Shown: positions 35,690-45,690 of the stretch, in pieces | Layout: each line of letters begins with the position of its first letter | How positions within the stretch are numbered: position 1 is the first letter of the stretch | Origin: Primulina eburnea | Taxonomy: Eukaryota; Streptophyta; Magnoliopsida; Lamiales; Gesneriaceae | Direction of reading: 5' to 3' | Length of the DNA: 64,000 nucleotides | Assembly (NCBI RefSeq): GCF_022965805.1 | Contig: NC_133115.1 | Coordinates: forward strand, 30,743,321-30,807,320 | Notes under the pieces: model-generated | Seen by the model: the letters and a program-made list of their open reading frames with translations, nothing else | Told to the model about the DNA's origin: nothing | Database searches by the model: none | Position numbers and translations under genes: made by a program

Positions 35690-36240
35690 AATTGGATTTC
35701 AAGCCACTGTCTCTTGGTTTTCTTCATTCCCGCTTTCTTCATTCTCCAGATTCAAAACTCCCTATCCCACTTTCTTCAACCTCTCTGCCTCTCCTTTGTC
35801 CGATTACTCTCGTTGCCGCTGGAAGATCGCTGCCCTTAGAGCTTGCTCGCATTTCCTTCGCCGGCGTTTCTCCTACTCCATCTTGCATAATCCCACACCT
35901 CACTTTCTTCATTCAATTTCTAGATTTTAAAATCTGGCCACAACCCCTCTTCACCATTGTGCCTTCATGGTGTTTGTGAATTTGCTCAATGAGAAATACA
36001 TTAAAATTTTGTTGTTTTCATTCTCGGCTAGACAGACTCCCCAACCGTCGTGGCTCCTCGGTTCACCACAGCTTCTAACGGAATCTGCTCGCCCTGCAAG
36101 AGCGAACACTACTATCTTCTCGAGCCATGGTTTTGCGGCTACCACGACCTTACAAGATTTTCCTTCGGTTGTTTCTGCTTCTTCTACAGCTATTGGTAAT
36201 CTTTCTCCATTTTTCTCGAGTACTATGTGATGCTATTCTT
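35690..36240 (+). other. Possible captured host-gene fragment inside the LTR element
   Basis: On the strand opposite to gag there is a C/T-rich leader-like stretch (35700-35930) followed by a frame of serine/alanine-rich sequence, including SARPARANTTIFSSHGFAAT and VVSASSTAIG, ending at a donor-like ATTG/GTAATC near 36197. The composition looks like the first exon of an ordinary plant gene with its 5' leader, not retroelement sequence. The parent gene was not recognised, so capture is an inference. Confidence 0.35.
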
Positions 36241-36904
36241 CCTTGAAATTTCTTGCTGTCTTGATTGGAGTAGACTCTTTATTTCTTTCTGCTTTGCATT
36301 ATTAACCCTGAGGCACTTTGACTCTCCTGGAGAAATTTGAGGGAATGACGACTGGTTTGCCACAATATTGATCACTGCCATGTTACTCTATGTTATTTCC
36401 ATGTTGGCTCCTTGTAGATGTTTACATGCCACTGCCTTTGTTTCTTTTCTAGTATCGAGTTCCTGTGGGGAGTTGGGTGGTTTTGTGTACCCCACCGACA
36501 AACAACTGATTCAAGCCATGTGTTGGCATAACTCTCCGCTAGATCACTGACTCTCTTGTTCAATGAACGTGCATATGGCCATGAATTGGTAGCCAAGAGG
36601 TAACTCTAATATTTTCTTTGTGTGTTGCATATCACTTGGGTCACATTCCCCATACCCAAGCAGCCATTTGCATGCATTGCACTTCAGTTGGACCCCTTTC
36701 CCGCATACACGTTTATTTACTGTTCTTGCATGCGGTGATTCCGCCTTTGAGTTGTTGACTGTTGGTTTGGTGTTGTGGTTGTTGGGTGACGGATGTGGAA
36801 CGAAGGTGGATTTGTACGGGGTGTTGTGTATTGGATGTTGGGAATGGGTTTTCTATTCGTTTTTAATCCACTTAACCCACTTCACTTCAATATTTTCAAT
36901 CAAA

Positions 36905-38060
36905 ACCATATGTTGGCTTAAAACTCCCCGCTCGCAATTATTTCCTCCCCTGGTTCCCTATCGAAACAAAATGAATCCAATATGATAAAAGTGGCCTACT
37001 GGCCAACTTCATTTGATCATAACCAACAGATATTTTCATTGGTGGCCCTAAGGCCTACTTCAAATCAAGTCTTACAATAGAGAACTAAACACATAAAAAA
37101 ATGGCTAGTTAGCCTATTTTCATACCAAAGTCCGCTTCTGGGTCCTCTTGTGGCTCGCATAGCGCCCTTGTTCTTTTATGTTCTTCCTTTATTATTCGTT
37201 GTTCCGCTCGGTGAGCTCAACTACCCGCTCAGTGTGGTCTTTCTTGCCATATTCTAAGTGGCCTAAAGGCCTACTTCACGAGCCTGTCATTGCACATGCA
37301 ATCAATCATTTATACGGTGGCTGTATAGCCTACCTTATCAATGATTCCTCGTAACATAAGAATAATAAAAACATCAATCAAATTTACGTAAAAGTGGCCA
37401 TAAGGCCAACTCCCCACATACTTAACTTCCTTTCAAGTAGCACGAAAGCTACTGTAGCCCTGAAAGTGGCTATAGAGTCCACTTTGTTATCCATATTTCA
37501 CAATATGTAAGTAATAAAGAACATAGGCATACCAAAGTAGCTCCAAAGGTCAACTCCCTGCTTAATATCAGCCTCTCTGTTTGCTTTTATTTCCTTACCT
37601 GACTCCCTAATGAAACAAGATACCTCCAAAATGATGAAAATGGTCTGCTGGACGATTTCATTTTATCAGTTTCTTTATTGAATCATAAACAATGGATATT
37701 TACATCAGTGGCCCCGAGGCTCACATCATATGACGTCTCGAAATAACGAACTACACGTATACAAAAGTGGCCAGTAAGCCTACTCTTATATTAAAGCAAA
37801 ACTTCCATACTCTTCTGTTGTTTGCACAGTGTTCTCATTCTGCTCTTTTATTTCTTCATTCATCGTTGTTGCCTCGTTTGGTGAGCTTTAACTCCTCATT
37901 CTCCGGAACTCTTTCCAGCCATGTTTTGGTGGTATGAAATCTCATTCCATGTAATTTCCTTCCAACCAGAATGAAAGCTACTAAGAACTCGGATTTTAAT
38001 TATTCGAAACAATGCCAAAGTGGCCTCAAATGCCAACTCCCCGCTGGATATTAGCCTTTA
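36905..38060 (-). repeat. Diverged tandem duplication with GTGGCC...GGCC palindromes
   Basis: A unit starting AACTCCCCGCTCGC near 36920 and a second starting CAACTCCCTGCTTA near 37553 run in parallel for about 350 bases (shared landmarks: CCCTATCGAAACAA / CCCTAATGAAACAA, GTTCTTTTATGTTCTTC / CTCTTTTATTTCTTC, CGGTGAGCT / TGGTGAGCT), giving a period of about 640. Scattered through both are about 12 short palindromes of form GTGGCC-3/4 nt-GGCC, for example GTGGCCTACTGGCCAACT (36991), GTGGCCCTAAGGCCTACT (37037), GTGGCCTAAAGGCCTACT (37258) and GTGGCCATAAGGCCAACT (37393). No coding function seen. Confidence 0.8.
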
Positions 38061-38072
38061 TGTTCTCTTTAC

Positions 38073-38414
38073 TCACTCCCTTAACAAGCTGATCAAATCT
38101 TGCTTAATTCCTTCTTCCAGCAATGTGCTCACATATACCATATTAGGATCATCAAATTCTCTTAAGTTGATCTCTTCCAACGGGTCTTGCACTTCGTGTT
38201 GGCCATCTTCCATTTGAGATGGCGCCATCAACAATTCATCAACTTGGAGTTCATCCTCCTCGTATTCCTCTTCGTGGACAACCTCGGTTCCATAGGTGTC
38301 CCATGCTTCCTCTCCCACTACTTTGTCCAGTACTTGCTGCACATGCGCCTTCCATATAGAGGTTGCAGCTACCTCTCTTTCTTTCTGTTTCAAATCAACC
38401 ATCAATCTCCTCAA
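38073..38414 (-). pseudogene. Truncated start of pol, upstream of reverse transcriptase
   Basis: A minus-strand frame with VAATSIWKAHVQQVLDKVV, acidic VHEEEYEEDEL, then VQDPLEEINLREFDDPNMVY and a final LISLLRE. In plant gypsy polyproteins this linker precedes the reverse transcriptase, which should follow but does not: the frame ends and non-coding palindrome-rich sequence begins. It overlaps the end of the protease frame by about 20 bases in a different frame. This marks the breakpoint of the pol loss. Confidence 0.65.
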
Positions 38415-39336
38415 TCAGCGGCTGAATTATCGGCCTAGACGGCACGATAACAGTAGGTTTGAGGATTCTTTCCAACACCGAGCTTGGAGTTGGTGTTTGC
38501 ATGTACAACGGATTTTCTTTCTTGCTGTTGCTACGAATTTTGATAGGCCCAAAATCCCCATTGTAATATCTGGCCTCCACTGCACTTGCACTTGTTTGAA
38601 AGGGCTGTCCATCCGCTTCTACGACCTCCACGTCATCCCCTTTCCAAAATAACAAAAGCTGGTGCATTGAGGATGGTATGCACTGGTTTGCATGGATCCA
38701 ATCTCTGCCTAACAACGCTTGGAAGTTGGCGGAGGAGTTTACCACGAAAAATGCACATAAAGATGACATACTCCCCACAATAACATCAGCGGGGAATACC
38801 CCAATGGTTTTGGTAGTTTCCCCTGTAAATGCAGCAACCGAAACTTCCGAAGGAATCAAGTCTTCTTCATTTTTGCCGAGACTTTTCAACATTCTTACCG
38901 GAAGAACATTCACAGCTGAGCCATTGTCAATCAAGACCCTAGACACTGGTTTCCCATTGACATGGGCCTTGATGTACAATGGCCTGATGTGCTTGGTCAT
39001 GGCCGGTGTAGGCTTCTCAAGTATCACCTGTTGGGGCTTATTTGGGTGGCCCTGCTTGATAATCACTCTTGAACTCCCTTCAGGGAGTTTATTTGCATGC
39101 TCTTTCTTTTGCACTGATTCTTGGGACATCAACTCCCCATCCTCTTCTTCCATCATCTTAAATCTCTGAGGTAGTATCACTACTCCTGTGGCACAATCCA
39201 CAGTGATGTGAAACTCTCCAACGTAAAAATTGATTGTTTTTTCTCTTTGATCGTCCTCCTCACTTAACAGATCGTCATCAGCGTCTACTAACTTATCCTC
39301 AGTAGCCGATCTTCCAAACTTGGATTTACTCCCCAC
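38395..39336 (-). CDS. Retropepsin-type aspartic protease of the LTR element
   Basis: About 310 residues in one minus-strand frame. The retroviral-type protease core is visible: VLIDNGSAVNVLP with the catalytic D(N)GS triad variant, about residues 133-145, followed by the flap-like region FTGETTKTIGVFP and the conserved LLGRDWIHANQCIPSSMHQ segment. The frame is open upstream of the first listed codon and lies in a different register from gag, separated by an A8 run at about 39370 (minus strand), so expression together with gag would need a frameshift, or this copy has gained or lost one A. Downstream the pol linker is again in another frame. Confidence 0.8.
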   Translation of the reverse strand: MGSKSKFGRSATEDKLVDADDDLLSEEDDQREKTINFYVGEFHITVDCATGVVILPQRFKMMEEEDGELMSQESVQKKEHANKLPEGSSRVIIKQGHPNKPQQVILEKPTPAMTKHIRPLYIKAHVNGKPVSRVLIDNGSAVNVLPVRMLKSLGKNEEDLIPSEVSVAAFTGETTKTIGVFPADVIVGSMSSLCAFFVVNSSANFQALLGRDWIHANQCIPSSMHQLLLFWKGDDVEVVEADGQPFQTSASAVEARYYNGDFGPIKIRSNSKKENPLYMQTPTPSSVLERILKPTVIVPSRPIIQPLIEEIDG

Positions 39337-39358
39337 CTGATCTCTGATGACTGGACTA

Positions 39359-41725
39359 TCAATTGTGGGTTTTTTTTCTCAATTTAGCTGACTCTTCTCT
39401 CCTTGCAATAGCTCTTTCTCTCAATAGCCGTCTCTTTTGAGTCCTAGTCGGTGGCCTAGGGAACGTTTTGTGTTGGGCCATCCTCCAAGACTCACTGAAC
39501 TCCCCTCTAGCTGGAAGGACGTATCTGGGCCTTTCTCTCCTGCTCTCAATCATTTTTCCTTTTGATATTTCATCCACACGCCACTCTCTATCTTGGTCAG
39601 CTGACTTTTTGTTGATTTCCATCTGTCGCGGCTCTTCTCCATATGTATCTCTCTTGTTCGAGTATCTTTGGTATTGATTGCAAGATGACTCCCCTCTGAA
39701 CCCTTGATTCTCATGCACTGGTCTCTCGAAGAAATGTTGGTTCCTCGGCCGATAGGCCGCGGATTCACCAATATTTCTAGGGAAATGCTGTTGAACTGTT
39801 CTTACTCGATCAGTACTATTCCTTCCATTAGCTTCAAACAGTTGACCCTTTGGGATCCAACATTTCTTAATTATTAGGTCTTTCACTGCAAAGGATCGGC
39901 TTCTTTTCTCCTTGAGAAGATTCTTCAAATCTGTCACATTCACATGAACAGAAGCTACTGGGAGAAAAGAATCATCATCCACTGCCATGGAATCATGTTT
40001 GTTAGGGAACTTCAAGATTCCATGGTTAATTCTGTCCTGCAAAATATTTTTGAAAGCCCAACACAATTTAGTGGAATGATTATATGAGTCATGATACTTA
40101 CAGTATTCTTGACTTTTCAAATCGTCTTTAGCAGGCATTTGATGATCGGGTGGAAAAGTGATGAATTTTTCTTTAACCAGAAAATCAAATATGTCGTCTG
40201 TCTTGGAAACATCAAATGTGTACTGCATGTCCTTAGGAGGTTGGGTGGTGCTCTTCCTATCTGACTCTGTGGATTTTCTCTTGAGTAAAGGGACTATGCA
40301 CGAGCCGTTCGATCGAATCTCGGCCAGGGCAATCTCTTCTACCTCTTGGTAATAAGAGCTCACTGTTGTTTTCTTCTTAGCCGACTCCTCTGTCAATAGT
40401 TCCTCGTACTCCCCAACCTTTGCTGCAAGTTCAAAAAAATCTCTGAATTCCATACCTTGAAACTTCTTCTGGAGCTCAGAGTCTAGCCCCTTTTGGGCTA
40501 TTTTGACAAACTCAGTCTCTGGCAGAAACACCTTGCACATGTTCTTTGTTTTCTTAAACCTATCAATGAACATATCAATTGTTTCTTCTTTCTTCTGAGA
40601 CATCCTTGACAAATCAGCGATGCACACCTCATGCTCAGTTCGGTAAAACTGAGTATGGAATTTCTTCTCCATATCTCGCCAACTTAAGATTGAGTTTCGG
40701 GGAAGTGTGGCATACCACGAAAATGCTGTGCCAGTAAGGGTATTTGGGAACAATCTCAGCTTCAAATTAGTAAAGTTTTCCAAGTTTTCCAGCTCCCCAC
40801 ACCTTATAGTGAACCTTGCAATGTGTTCAAGGCTAGATTGACTATTTTCTCCAGAAAATAGGCTGAAATCTGGTACCTTGTAACCTTTGGGAAATGGATT
40901 GTTGACATCTACGTAGTCGGGGTATGGCTTGAGAAATTTTGGGCGGCCAATTTGTCTCAAGGCCGGCCCATATAGCTCTTGAATAGTTTCTCTCACCACA
41001 TCATGATCGATCACTGCTGCATTTCTGTTGGGGAGCAGATGGTGATAATAGTTTGCCCCCCGAGTCTGAGCCCCTGTACTGTAACCAGCATTCCATCCTT
41101 GAAAACTTCCATCAACTCCCTGATAACCCAAGTGTGGTATATCATCATACATTCTTGGTTGATACAAAGGATTAGTAATCGCATGGACTTGGTTAACAGG
41201 TTGTTTCGAACTCCCCACTCCATCTGTACGTGGATATGGCCGAACTCTTCCACCTAAAGTTTCCTCCCTGTTATGTGAAGGCGTGTACCTTTCTTCCTGT
41301 TGGTTTGGGGGTGCGAACTCTGGGCGGCGAGCATCGCCAGCCTTTGAATGTCCCACTCCCTGGTCGAGTTCAGTGAATTGATTACTTCCCTGGACTTGTT
41401 TGCTTCCTTGGTTCTCTTCTTTTTTATTTACATTCTGCTCTTTGTTGGCTGACTGGTTCGGTTTACCCAATACTGACTTTAAGCAATCAGACACAGCCTT
41501 GGACAATGCTTGTGATATTTCATCAATTTTCATCGCAATCAACTCTTCAACCAAACGGTTTGAAATATGAGCGTACACCTCTGGAACATTATTTGGATGC
41601 AAATCCAACTCCCTGGTCGGTTCTTCAGCAGCCGACTGTTCGGTCAGCGGAGCGTGAACCTCTTCCTTGCTTGGTTGAGACTCCCCATCTCCTGGATTGA
41701 CGTTTTCTTTCCTTCTTGGCGGCAT
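39359..41725 (-). CDS. Gag protein of the LTR element
   Basis: A 788-residue minus-strand frame beginning MPPRRKENVNPGD, about 30 bases inside the 5' LTR; upstream in-frame codons belong to the primer-binding region, so I chose this ATG. The N-terminal third is low-complexity and charged. The middle holds the retrotransposon gag capsid-like domain (LKLRLFPNTLTGTAFSWYAT, ETIDMFIDRFKKTKNMC, AAKVGEYEELL). The C-terminal third contains YCKYHDSYNHSTKLCWAFKN, a zinc-finger-like C-x2-H...C block characteristic of this clade, and an Arg-rich end. The frame is uninterrupted, consistent with the nearly identical LTRs. Its stop lies just past the A8 run that separates it from protease. Confidence 0.85.
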   Translation of the reverse strand: MPPRRKENVNPGDGESQPSKEEVHAPLTEQSAAEEPTRELDLHPNNVPEVYAHISNRLVEELIAMKIDEISQALSKAVSDCLKSVLGKPNQSANKEQNVNKKEENQGSKQVQGSNQFTELDQGVGHSKAGDARRPEFAPPNQQEERYTPSHNREETLGGRVRPYPRTDGVGSSKQPVNQVHAITNPLYQPRMYDDIPHLGYQGVDGSFQGWNAGYSTGAQTRGANYYHHLLPNRNAAVIDHDVVRETIQELYGPALRQIGRPKFLKPYPDYVDVNNPFPKGYKVPDFSLFSGENSQSSLEHIARFTIRCGELENLENFTNLKLRLFPNTLTGTAFSWYATLPRNSILSWRDMEKKFHTQFYRTEHEVCIADLSRMSQKKEETIDMFIDRFKKTKNMCKVFLPETEFVKIAQKGLDSELQKKFQGMEFRDFFELAAKVGEYEELLTEESAKKKTTVSSYYQEVEEIALAEIRSNGSCIVPLLKRKSTESDRKSTTQPPKDMQYTFDVSKTDDIFDFLVKEKFITFPPDHQMPAKDDLKSQEYCKYHDSYNHSTKLCWAFKNILQDRINHGILKFPNKHDSMAVDDDSFLPVASVHVNVTDLKNLLKEKRSRSFAVKDLIIKKCWIPKGQLFEANGRNSTDRVRTVQQHFPRNIGESAAYRPRNQHFFERPVHENQGFRGESSCNQYQRYSNKRDTYGEEPRQMEINKKSADQDREWRVDEISKGKMIESRRERPRYVLPARGEFSESWRMAQHKTFPRPPTRTQKRRLLRERAIARREESAKLRKKTHN

Positions 41726-41756
41726 AGTGATGGTCCCACCGGGCGTGCCAAAAATA

Positions 41757-42364
41757 TGTTTGCACAATATTTGGTGTTGCGGGCGTGCCAGGTGCGAAAA
41801 TGCACCGATTTGTGTAAAATGATAAAAATCTAACTTCTAAAAATTCAAGCGACGTGAATTCTAAATTCGACCGTCAGTTATAGTCTCCTAAAACAAATGC
41901 AATGCCAAAATAAAGAAAACTATTGTGAATCGATGCAAATAAACCTCCGACATGATTTTGAATTTACAAAACTGTAGGAATTCATCAAAACTTGAAAATA
42001 TAATAACTTGTGCTGAAATCTAAAATGAGAAGACGCTAGAAATATACTGAAAAGCTTGAAAAACTATTGCTTGAAAATTGTAAATTTAGCAGAGAGTTTT
42101 TTTGCAGATTTTTGTCTGTGTAGAGTTGTGTGTGTGTTGTTTGCCGATTCCTCCATTTTCTTTACTGTGCGGTGCGGTTCCTTCCAATCTCCCATGACTC
42201 ACGATCTTTTCCCATTTTCTCCAACGATCTCCTTCTCTCTCCACGATCTCTTGGACGTTATCTGCTTATTTAAATACACTAATGGGCTTCTTCTTTTTCT
42301 CTATCAATTTAAATTTTTGGGCTTAGACAATTAGTTGGGCTCAATTTAATTTTTGGTGCAAACA
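41757..42364 (-). repeat. 5' LTR of the 7.4-kb element
   Basis: Partner of 34940-35547; same 608-bp length and terminal TGTTTGCAC/GTGCAAACA. Confidence 0.95.
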
Positions 42365-43089
42365 AATTTATAACAATCAAATGAATAATATTCTTGTAAA
42401 ATGTTATAAAAGAACATAAAATGATTAATATAACAAAAAAATATTATGAGCTGTCTTACATGTTAATTTTATGAGACAAATTTTTTATGTGATTCAATTC
42501 ACGAAAAATATTATTTTTTAATATATGTATGGGTCGGGTCGATCCATCTCATGGATATAACATGAGACTTACATTTGAGACGGTTTTATAGATTTATATA
42601 TGTGAGACGAATCGACTTGATCCATATTTTAAATGAAAAATAATATTTTGACATAAACTTTTCATGAGTCGGTCGGATATAAAATTCATATAATAGAATC
42701 GAACTGTGAACTCTCATAAGATTTTTTTATTTCATCAAATTAGATTTTAAAATTTTGAATTGTTATATCTATACTTCTATACTATATTATTAAGTGTGAG
42801 GACATGATAATAACTACTTAGAGAGGATATCGACTTTTTTTCTTTCTAATTTTACCCTTATATGATACTAATATTACATTATTTTTGAATTTCAACACAC
42901 ACTTTTATTTTTATTTTTTTTTATTTCAACCATTCAAATATCAATTTAATCCCTCCATAATTTGTCAAATTTCACTTTAGCCAATCGATAATGATAAAAT
43001 AAATTATACACATACGTATTACGTGTACTGAGTAACTGAATCCTATCTCAATTATTCGTAAAATAGATGATTTTAAGTTTGAACTTTAA

Positions 43090-43125
<36 letters not shown>

Positions 43126-43295
43126 CTATTAAATAATACTCCGTGTATTGGCGGCAATTAACCATCGCGATCATTCAACTTGGCCCATAAATCATAATAA
43201 TGACACTTGTTCTTTCTTTCCTTTAAAGAAGCAAAGAGACTCCTTTTATTCACTGCCATACAAATTAACGCACAACTCTGATATCATCAATATTC
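42365..43295. other. Intergenic upstream of the AAA-ATPase
   Basis: AT-rich. At 42440-42720 are diverged fragments related to the GAGACGGTCTC repeat family (for example TTGAGACGGTTTTATAG near 42574). An (AAT)n microsatellite lies at 43092-43122. No core promoter element stands out for the downstream gene. Confidence 0.45.
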
Positions 43296-44708
43296 ATGTT
43301 TCCACTAAAATTGTTGTTCATATTCTTCTCGATTCTATGCTCGATCTTTCTTCTTCGATTGTTCCTGCATCGGAGTGGTCTGATATACGCAGTAAGGAGA
43401 TTTGCGGGCTGGTTCGAAGATCGGTTCCATGTACACCAGCACTTGAAAGTTCCGGAGTTCAACGATTCCACCCACCAGGAGAACCAACTTTACCGACGGG
43501 TTTCTCTGTACGTCAATTCTTTGGCTTCCTTGGAAGATTCCGATTTCACCAATCTCTTCTCCGGGAAGAAGCCGAACGATATTGTTTTGTCGCTCGACGA
43601 TGATCAGGTGATTTTCGATACTTTTCTCGGAGCCAGGGTTTCATGGCTCAACAGAGTCCAGAGGGATGCTGCGAACCAGGTGGTTACCAGGAGTTTTGTG
43701 CTGAAAATCAGGAGAAAGGATAAGCGCAGAGTTCTAAAACCTTATCTGCAGCAGATTCATGCGGTTTCTGATGATATCGAGCAGCGGAGGAAGGAATTGA
43801 AGATCTATAATAACTGTGGAGGTAGGTGGAAATCTGTTCCGTTCAATCATCCCGCTAGTTTTGATTCGATGGTTATGGATTCGGATTTGAAAAGCAAGAT
43901 ACGGTATGATTTGGAGACGTTTCTCAAGTCCAAGCAGTATTACCATAAGATAGGCCGCGTTTGGAGGCGCAACTATCTCCTGTGCGGTCCTTCCGGCACC
44001 GGGAAATCCAGTTTCATAGCTGCTGTAGCGAATTTGCTGGGTTACGACGTGTTTAACGTCCATTTGTCACAGGTGCGGGATGATGCTGATCTGAATATGC
44101 TTCTGTTACATACTACGTGTAAATCTCTGATCGTGATCGAACACTTGGATCGTTACTTTTCGGAGAAGTCGAAGGTCTCGTCGTCTGGTTTCCTGAATTT
44201 TATGGATGGGATATCGAATTTTCAAGATGAGAGGATCATGATTTTCACCATGAATACCAAAGAGGGGATTGATTCCAACTTGTTGAGGCCTGGAAGAATC
44301 GACGTCTGCATCCATTTCCCGATGTGCGACTTTAATTCTTTCAAAGATTTAGCGTGTAATTATTTAGGAGTCAAAGAACACAAACTGTTCCCCCAAGTGG
44401 AGGAGATTTTCCAGAGCGGCGCCACCATGAGCCCGGCGGAGATCGGCGAGTTGATGCTGGCGAACAGGAACTCTCCGAGCCGCGCGTTGAAGTCGGTTAT
44501 CACAGCCTTGAAAACGGCATCATCACCGGCGGAGCTGACTTATGCTTCGGAAGATGGTGGTGCCGCCGCTCACTGGAAGGAGACCGTGCCTAAAGAGTTT
44601 CGGAAGTTGTACGGTTTTCTAAGGATGAAAAGCTGCAAGAAACCTGGATCGTTTGATCACGACGATGCCGATATGATCGAACGGCGAACAGTTATTTTGA
44701 ATGAATAA
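43296..44708 (+). CDS. BCS1-like AAA-ATPase, membrane-anchored (At2g46620-like)
   Basis: Single-exon gene for a 470-residue protein of the plant AAA-ATPase/AATP1 family related to mitochondrial BCS1; members act as membrane-bound ATP-driven remodelling enzymes, with location varying by member. N-terminal hydrophobic anchor at residues 4-23, then the AAA-associated region with LSLDDDQVIFDTFLGARVSW and FVLKIRRKDKRRVL, then the AAA core: Walker A GPSGTGKS (231-238), Walker B region SLIVIEHLDRYFS (277-289), sensor-1 segment IMIFTMNTKEGID and the second-region-of-homology motif LLRPGRIDVCIHFP. The notable feature is Walker B: the family normally has IVIED, here IVIEH, with codon CAC at 44142-44144 in place of an Asp codon. 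Otherwise intact. The start is the ATG directly before the anchor. Function of this member is unknown. Confidence 0.92.
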   Translation: MFPLKLLFIFFSILCSIFLLRLFLHRSGLIYAVRRFAGWFEDRFHVHQHLKVPEFNDSTHQENQLYRRVSLYVNSLASLEDSDFTNLFSGKKPNDIVLSLDDDQVIFDTFLGARVSWLNRVQRDAANQVVTRSFVLKIRRKDKRRVLKPYLQQIHAVSDDIEQRRKELKIYNNCGGRWKSVPFNHPASFDSMVMDSDLKSKIRYDLETFLKSKQYYHKIGRVWRRNYLLCGPSGTGKSSFIAAVANLLGYDVFNVHLSQVRDDADLNMLLLHTTCKSLIVIEHLDRYFSEKSKVSSSGFLNFMDGISNFQDERIMIFTMNTKEGIDSNLLRPGRIDVCIHFPMCDFNSFKDLACNYLGVKEHKLFPQVEEIFQSGATMSPAEIGELMLANRNSPSRALKSVITALKTASSPAELTYASEDGGAAAHWKETVPKEFRKLYGFLRMKSCKKPGSFDHDDADMIERRTVILNE

Positions 44709-45093
44709 TTACATTTATTTCATAAGCATTATAGTGAATTTATTTATAGACATATAAATAATTATTTCTCCCATTAACCAAATGAATCGGAAACTTGAGA
44801 ATTTTTTTTTTGTAATCCTAATTAAATCTTATTATTTTACTATCTTATTATAGCATGACTCTTTAATTAACTGTCTTCAAATAAATAATAAAATTTGAGT
44901 TAATTCTCAACAAAATTAAAACTATTAGGCAAACTAATCATTTTATACGATTTTATCTTTTTTAGCCATTAGATTAGATGTTTTTTTATTTATTAAATAA
45001 CAATCACTTTCTGTCATTTGATTTTTTTGTCTACGAAAATATCATTTGTCTTTGTAAAATAATAAAATTGAGCCTTTTTTTCTCCTTTCATCG

Positions 45094-45163
<70 letters not shown>

Positions 45164-45549
45164 GAATTTGTTACCCTATACACCAGGTGTGCAAGGTATC
45201 ATGAGCACCGTCTACGTGGCGGTGCATGATTGATCAGTCTTTTTTTAAAAAAACAAAACAAAAAATTTTGTGTAGTTGTGGGCGTGCCACGTAGACAGAC
45301 GCTCATAGATGTGCAGAAAAAGAATGTACAGAGTATGATTGCTCTATATTTATATATTTATTTAAAGAAAGAAGATGAGCGGTCAATAATTAATATAGCA
45401 AGTGTGGAGGTAGTTAGTTGGCAACAGATTGGAACTCGGAGGGAGCCAGAAAGAAAGACCCTACACTACATTTTGGTGATTCATAAATCACTCTTTCTTT
45501 GGAATAAATATATATATATATAAATATCTGTAGATAGATGATTATTAAA
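44709..45549. other. Intergenic, with microsatellite
   Basis: AT-rich downstream flank of the AAA-ATPase. Apart from the (AT)n run at 45095-45160 nothing is recognised. Open frames here are low-complexity. Confidence 0.4.
45095..45160. repeat. (AT)n microsatellite
   Basis: A pure alternating A/T run of about 66 bases. Confidence 0.9.
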
Positions 45550-45690
45550 TGTGATAGATATTTTATTTGGGTCATCAATGAAAAAATATTATTTTTTTAT
45601 GCTAAGAATATTAATTTTTATTGTGAATATCAGTGAGGTTTACTCATCTCACAGATAAAAATTCGTGAGTACATTTCACAAGAAATATAT
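45550..45690 (-). mobile_element. Palindromic GAGACGGTCTC element, truncated, reverse orientation
   Basis: Core TATTTGGGTCATCAATGAAA and TTATTGTGAATATCAGTGAG are present in reverse orientation; the terminal palindromes are eroded (ATTCGTGAGTACATTTCAC at the right end). Confidence 0.7.

Larger units (their letters stand above)
34940..42364 (-). mobile_element. Complete but pol-less LTR retrotransposon (Ty3/gypsy type)
   Basis: Two 608-bp LTRs (34940-35547 and 41757-42364) begin TGTTTGCAC and end GTGCAAACA, a perfect inverted terminus. The element is flanked by an identical 5-bp target duplication AATTT (34935-34939 and 42365-42369). By eye the LTRs differ at only two positions, so insertion was recent. 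Genes run on the minus strand, making 41757-42364 the 5' LTR. A primer-binding-like TGGCACGCCCGGTGGGACC lies just inside it, and a polypurine tract (GCGGGGGGC on the minus strand, 35551-35559) lies just inside the 3' LTR. Gag and protease are present; reverse transcriptase, RNase H and integrase were not found in the 6.2-kb interior, so the element must be mobilised in trans or has lost pol. Confidence 0.9.

Noticed and set aside
38678..39169. 163-residue plus-strand frame in the LTR element.
   Set aside because: Antisense shadow of the protease frame.
43148..43603. 151-residue plus-strand frame overlapping the AAA-ATPase start.
   Set aside because: Out-of-frame shadow of the AAA-ATPase coding sequence, with no family resemblance.
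44978..45229. 83-residue frame with a long Tyr-Ile repeat.
   Set aside because: Produced by translating the (AT)n microsatellite.
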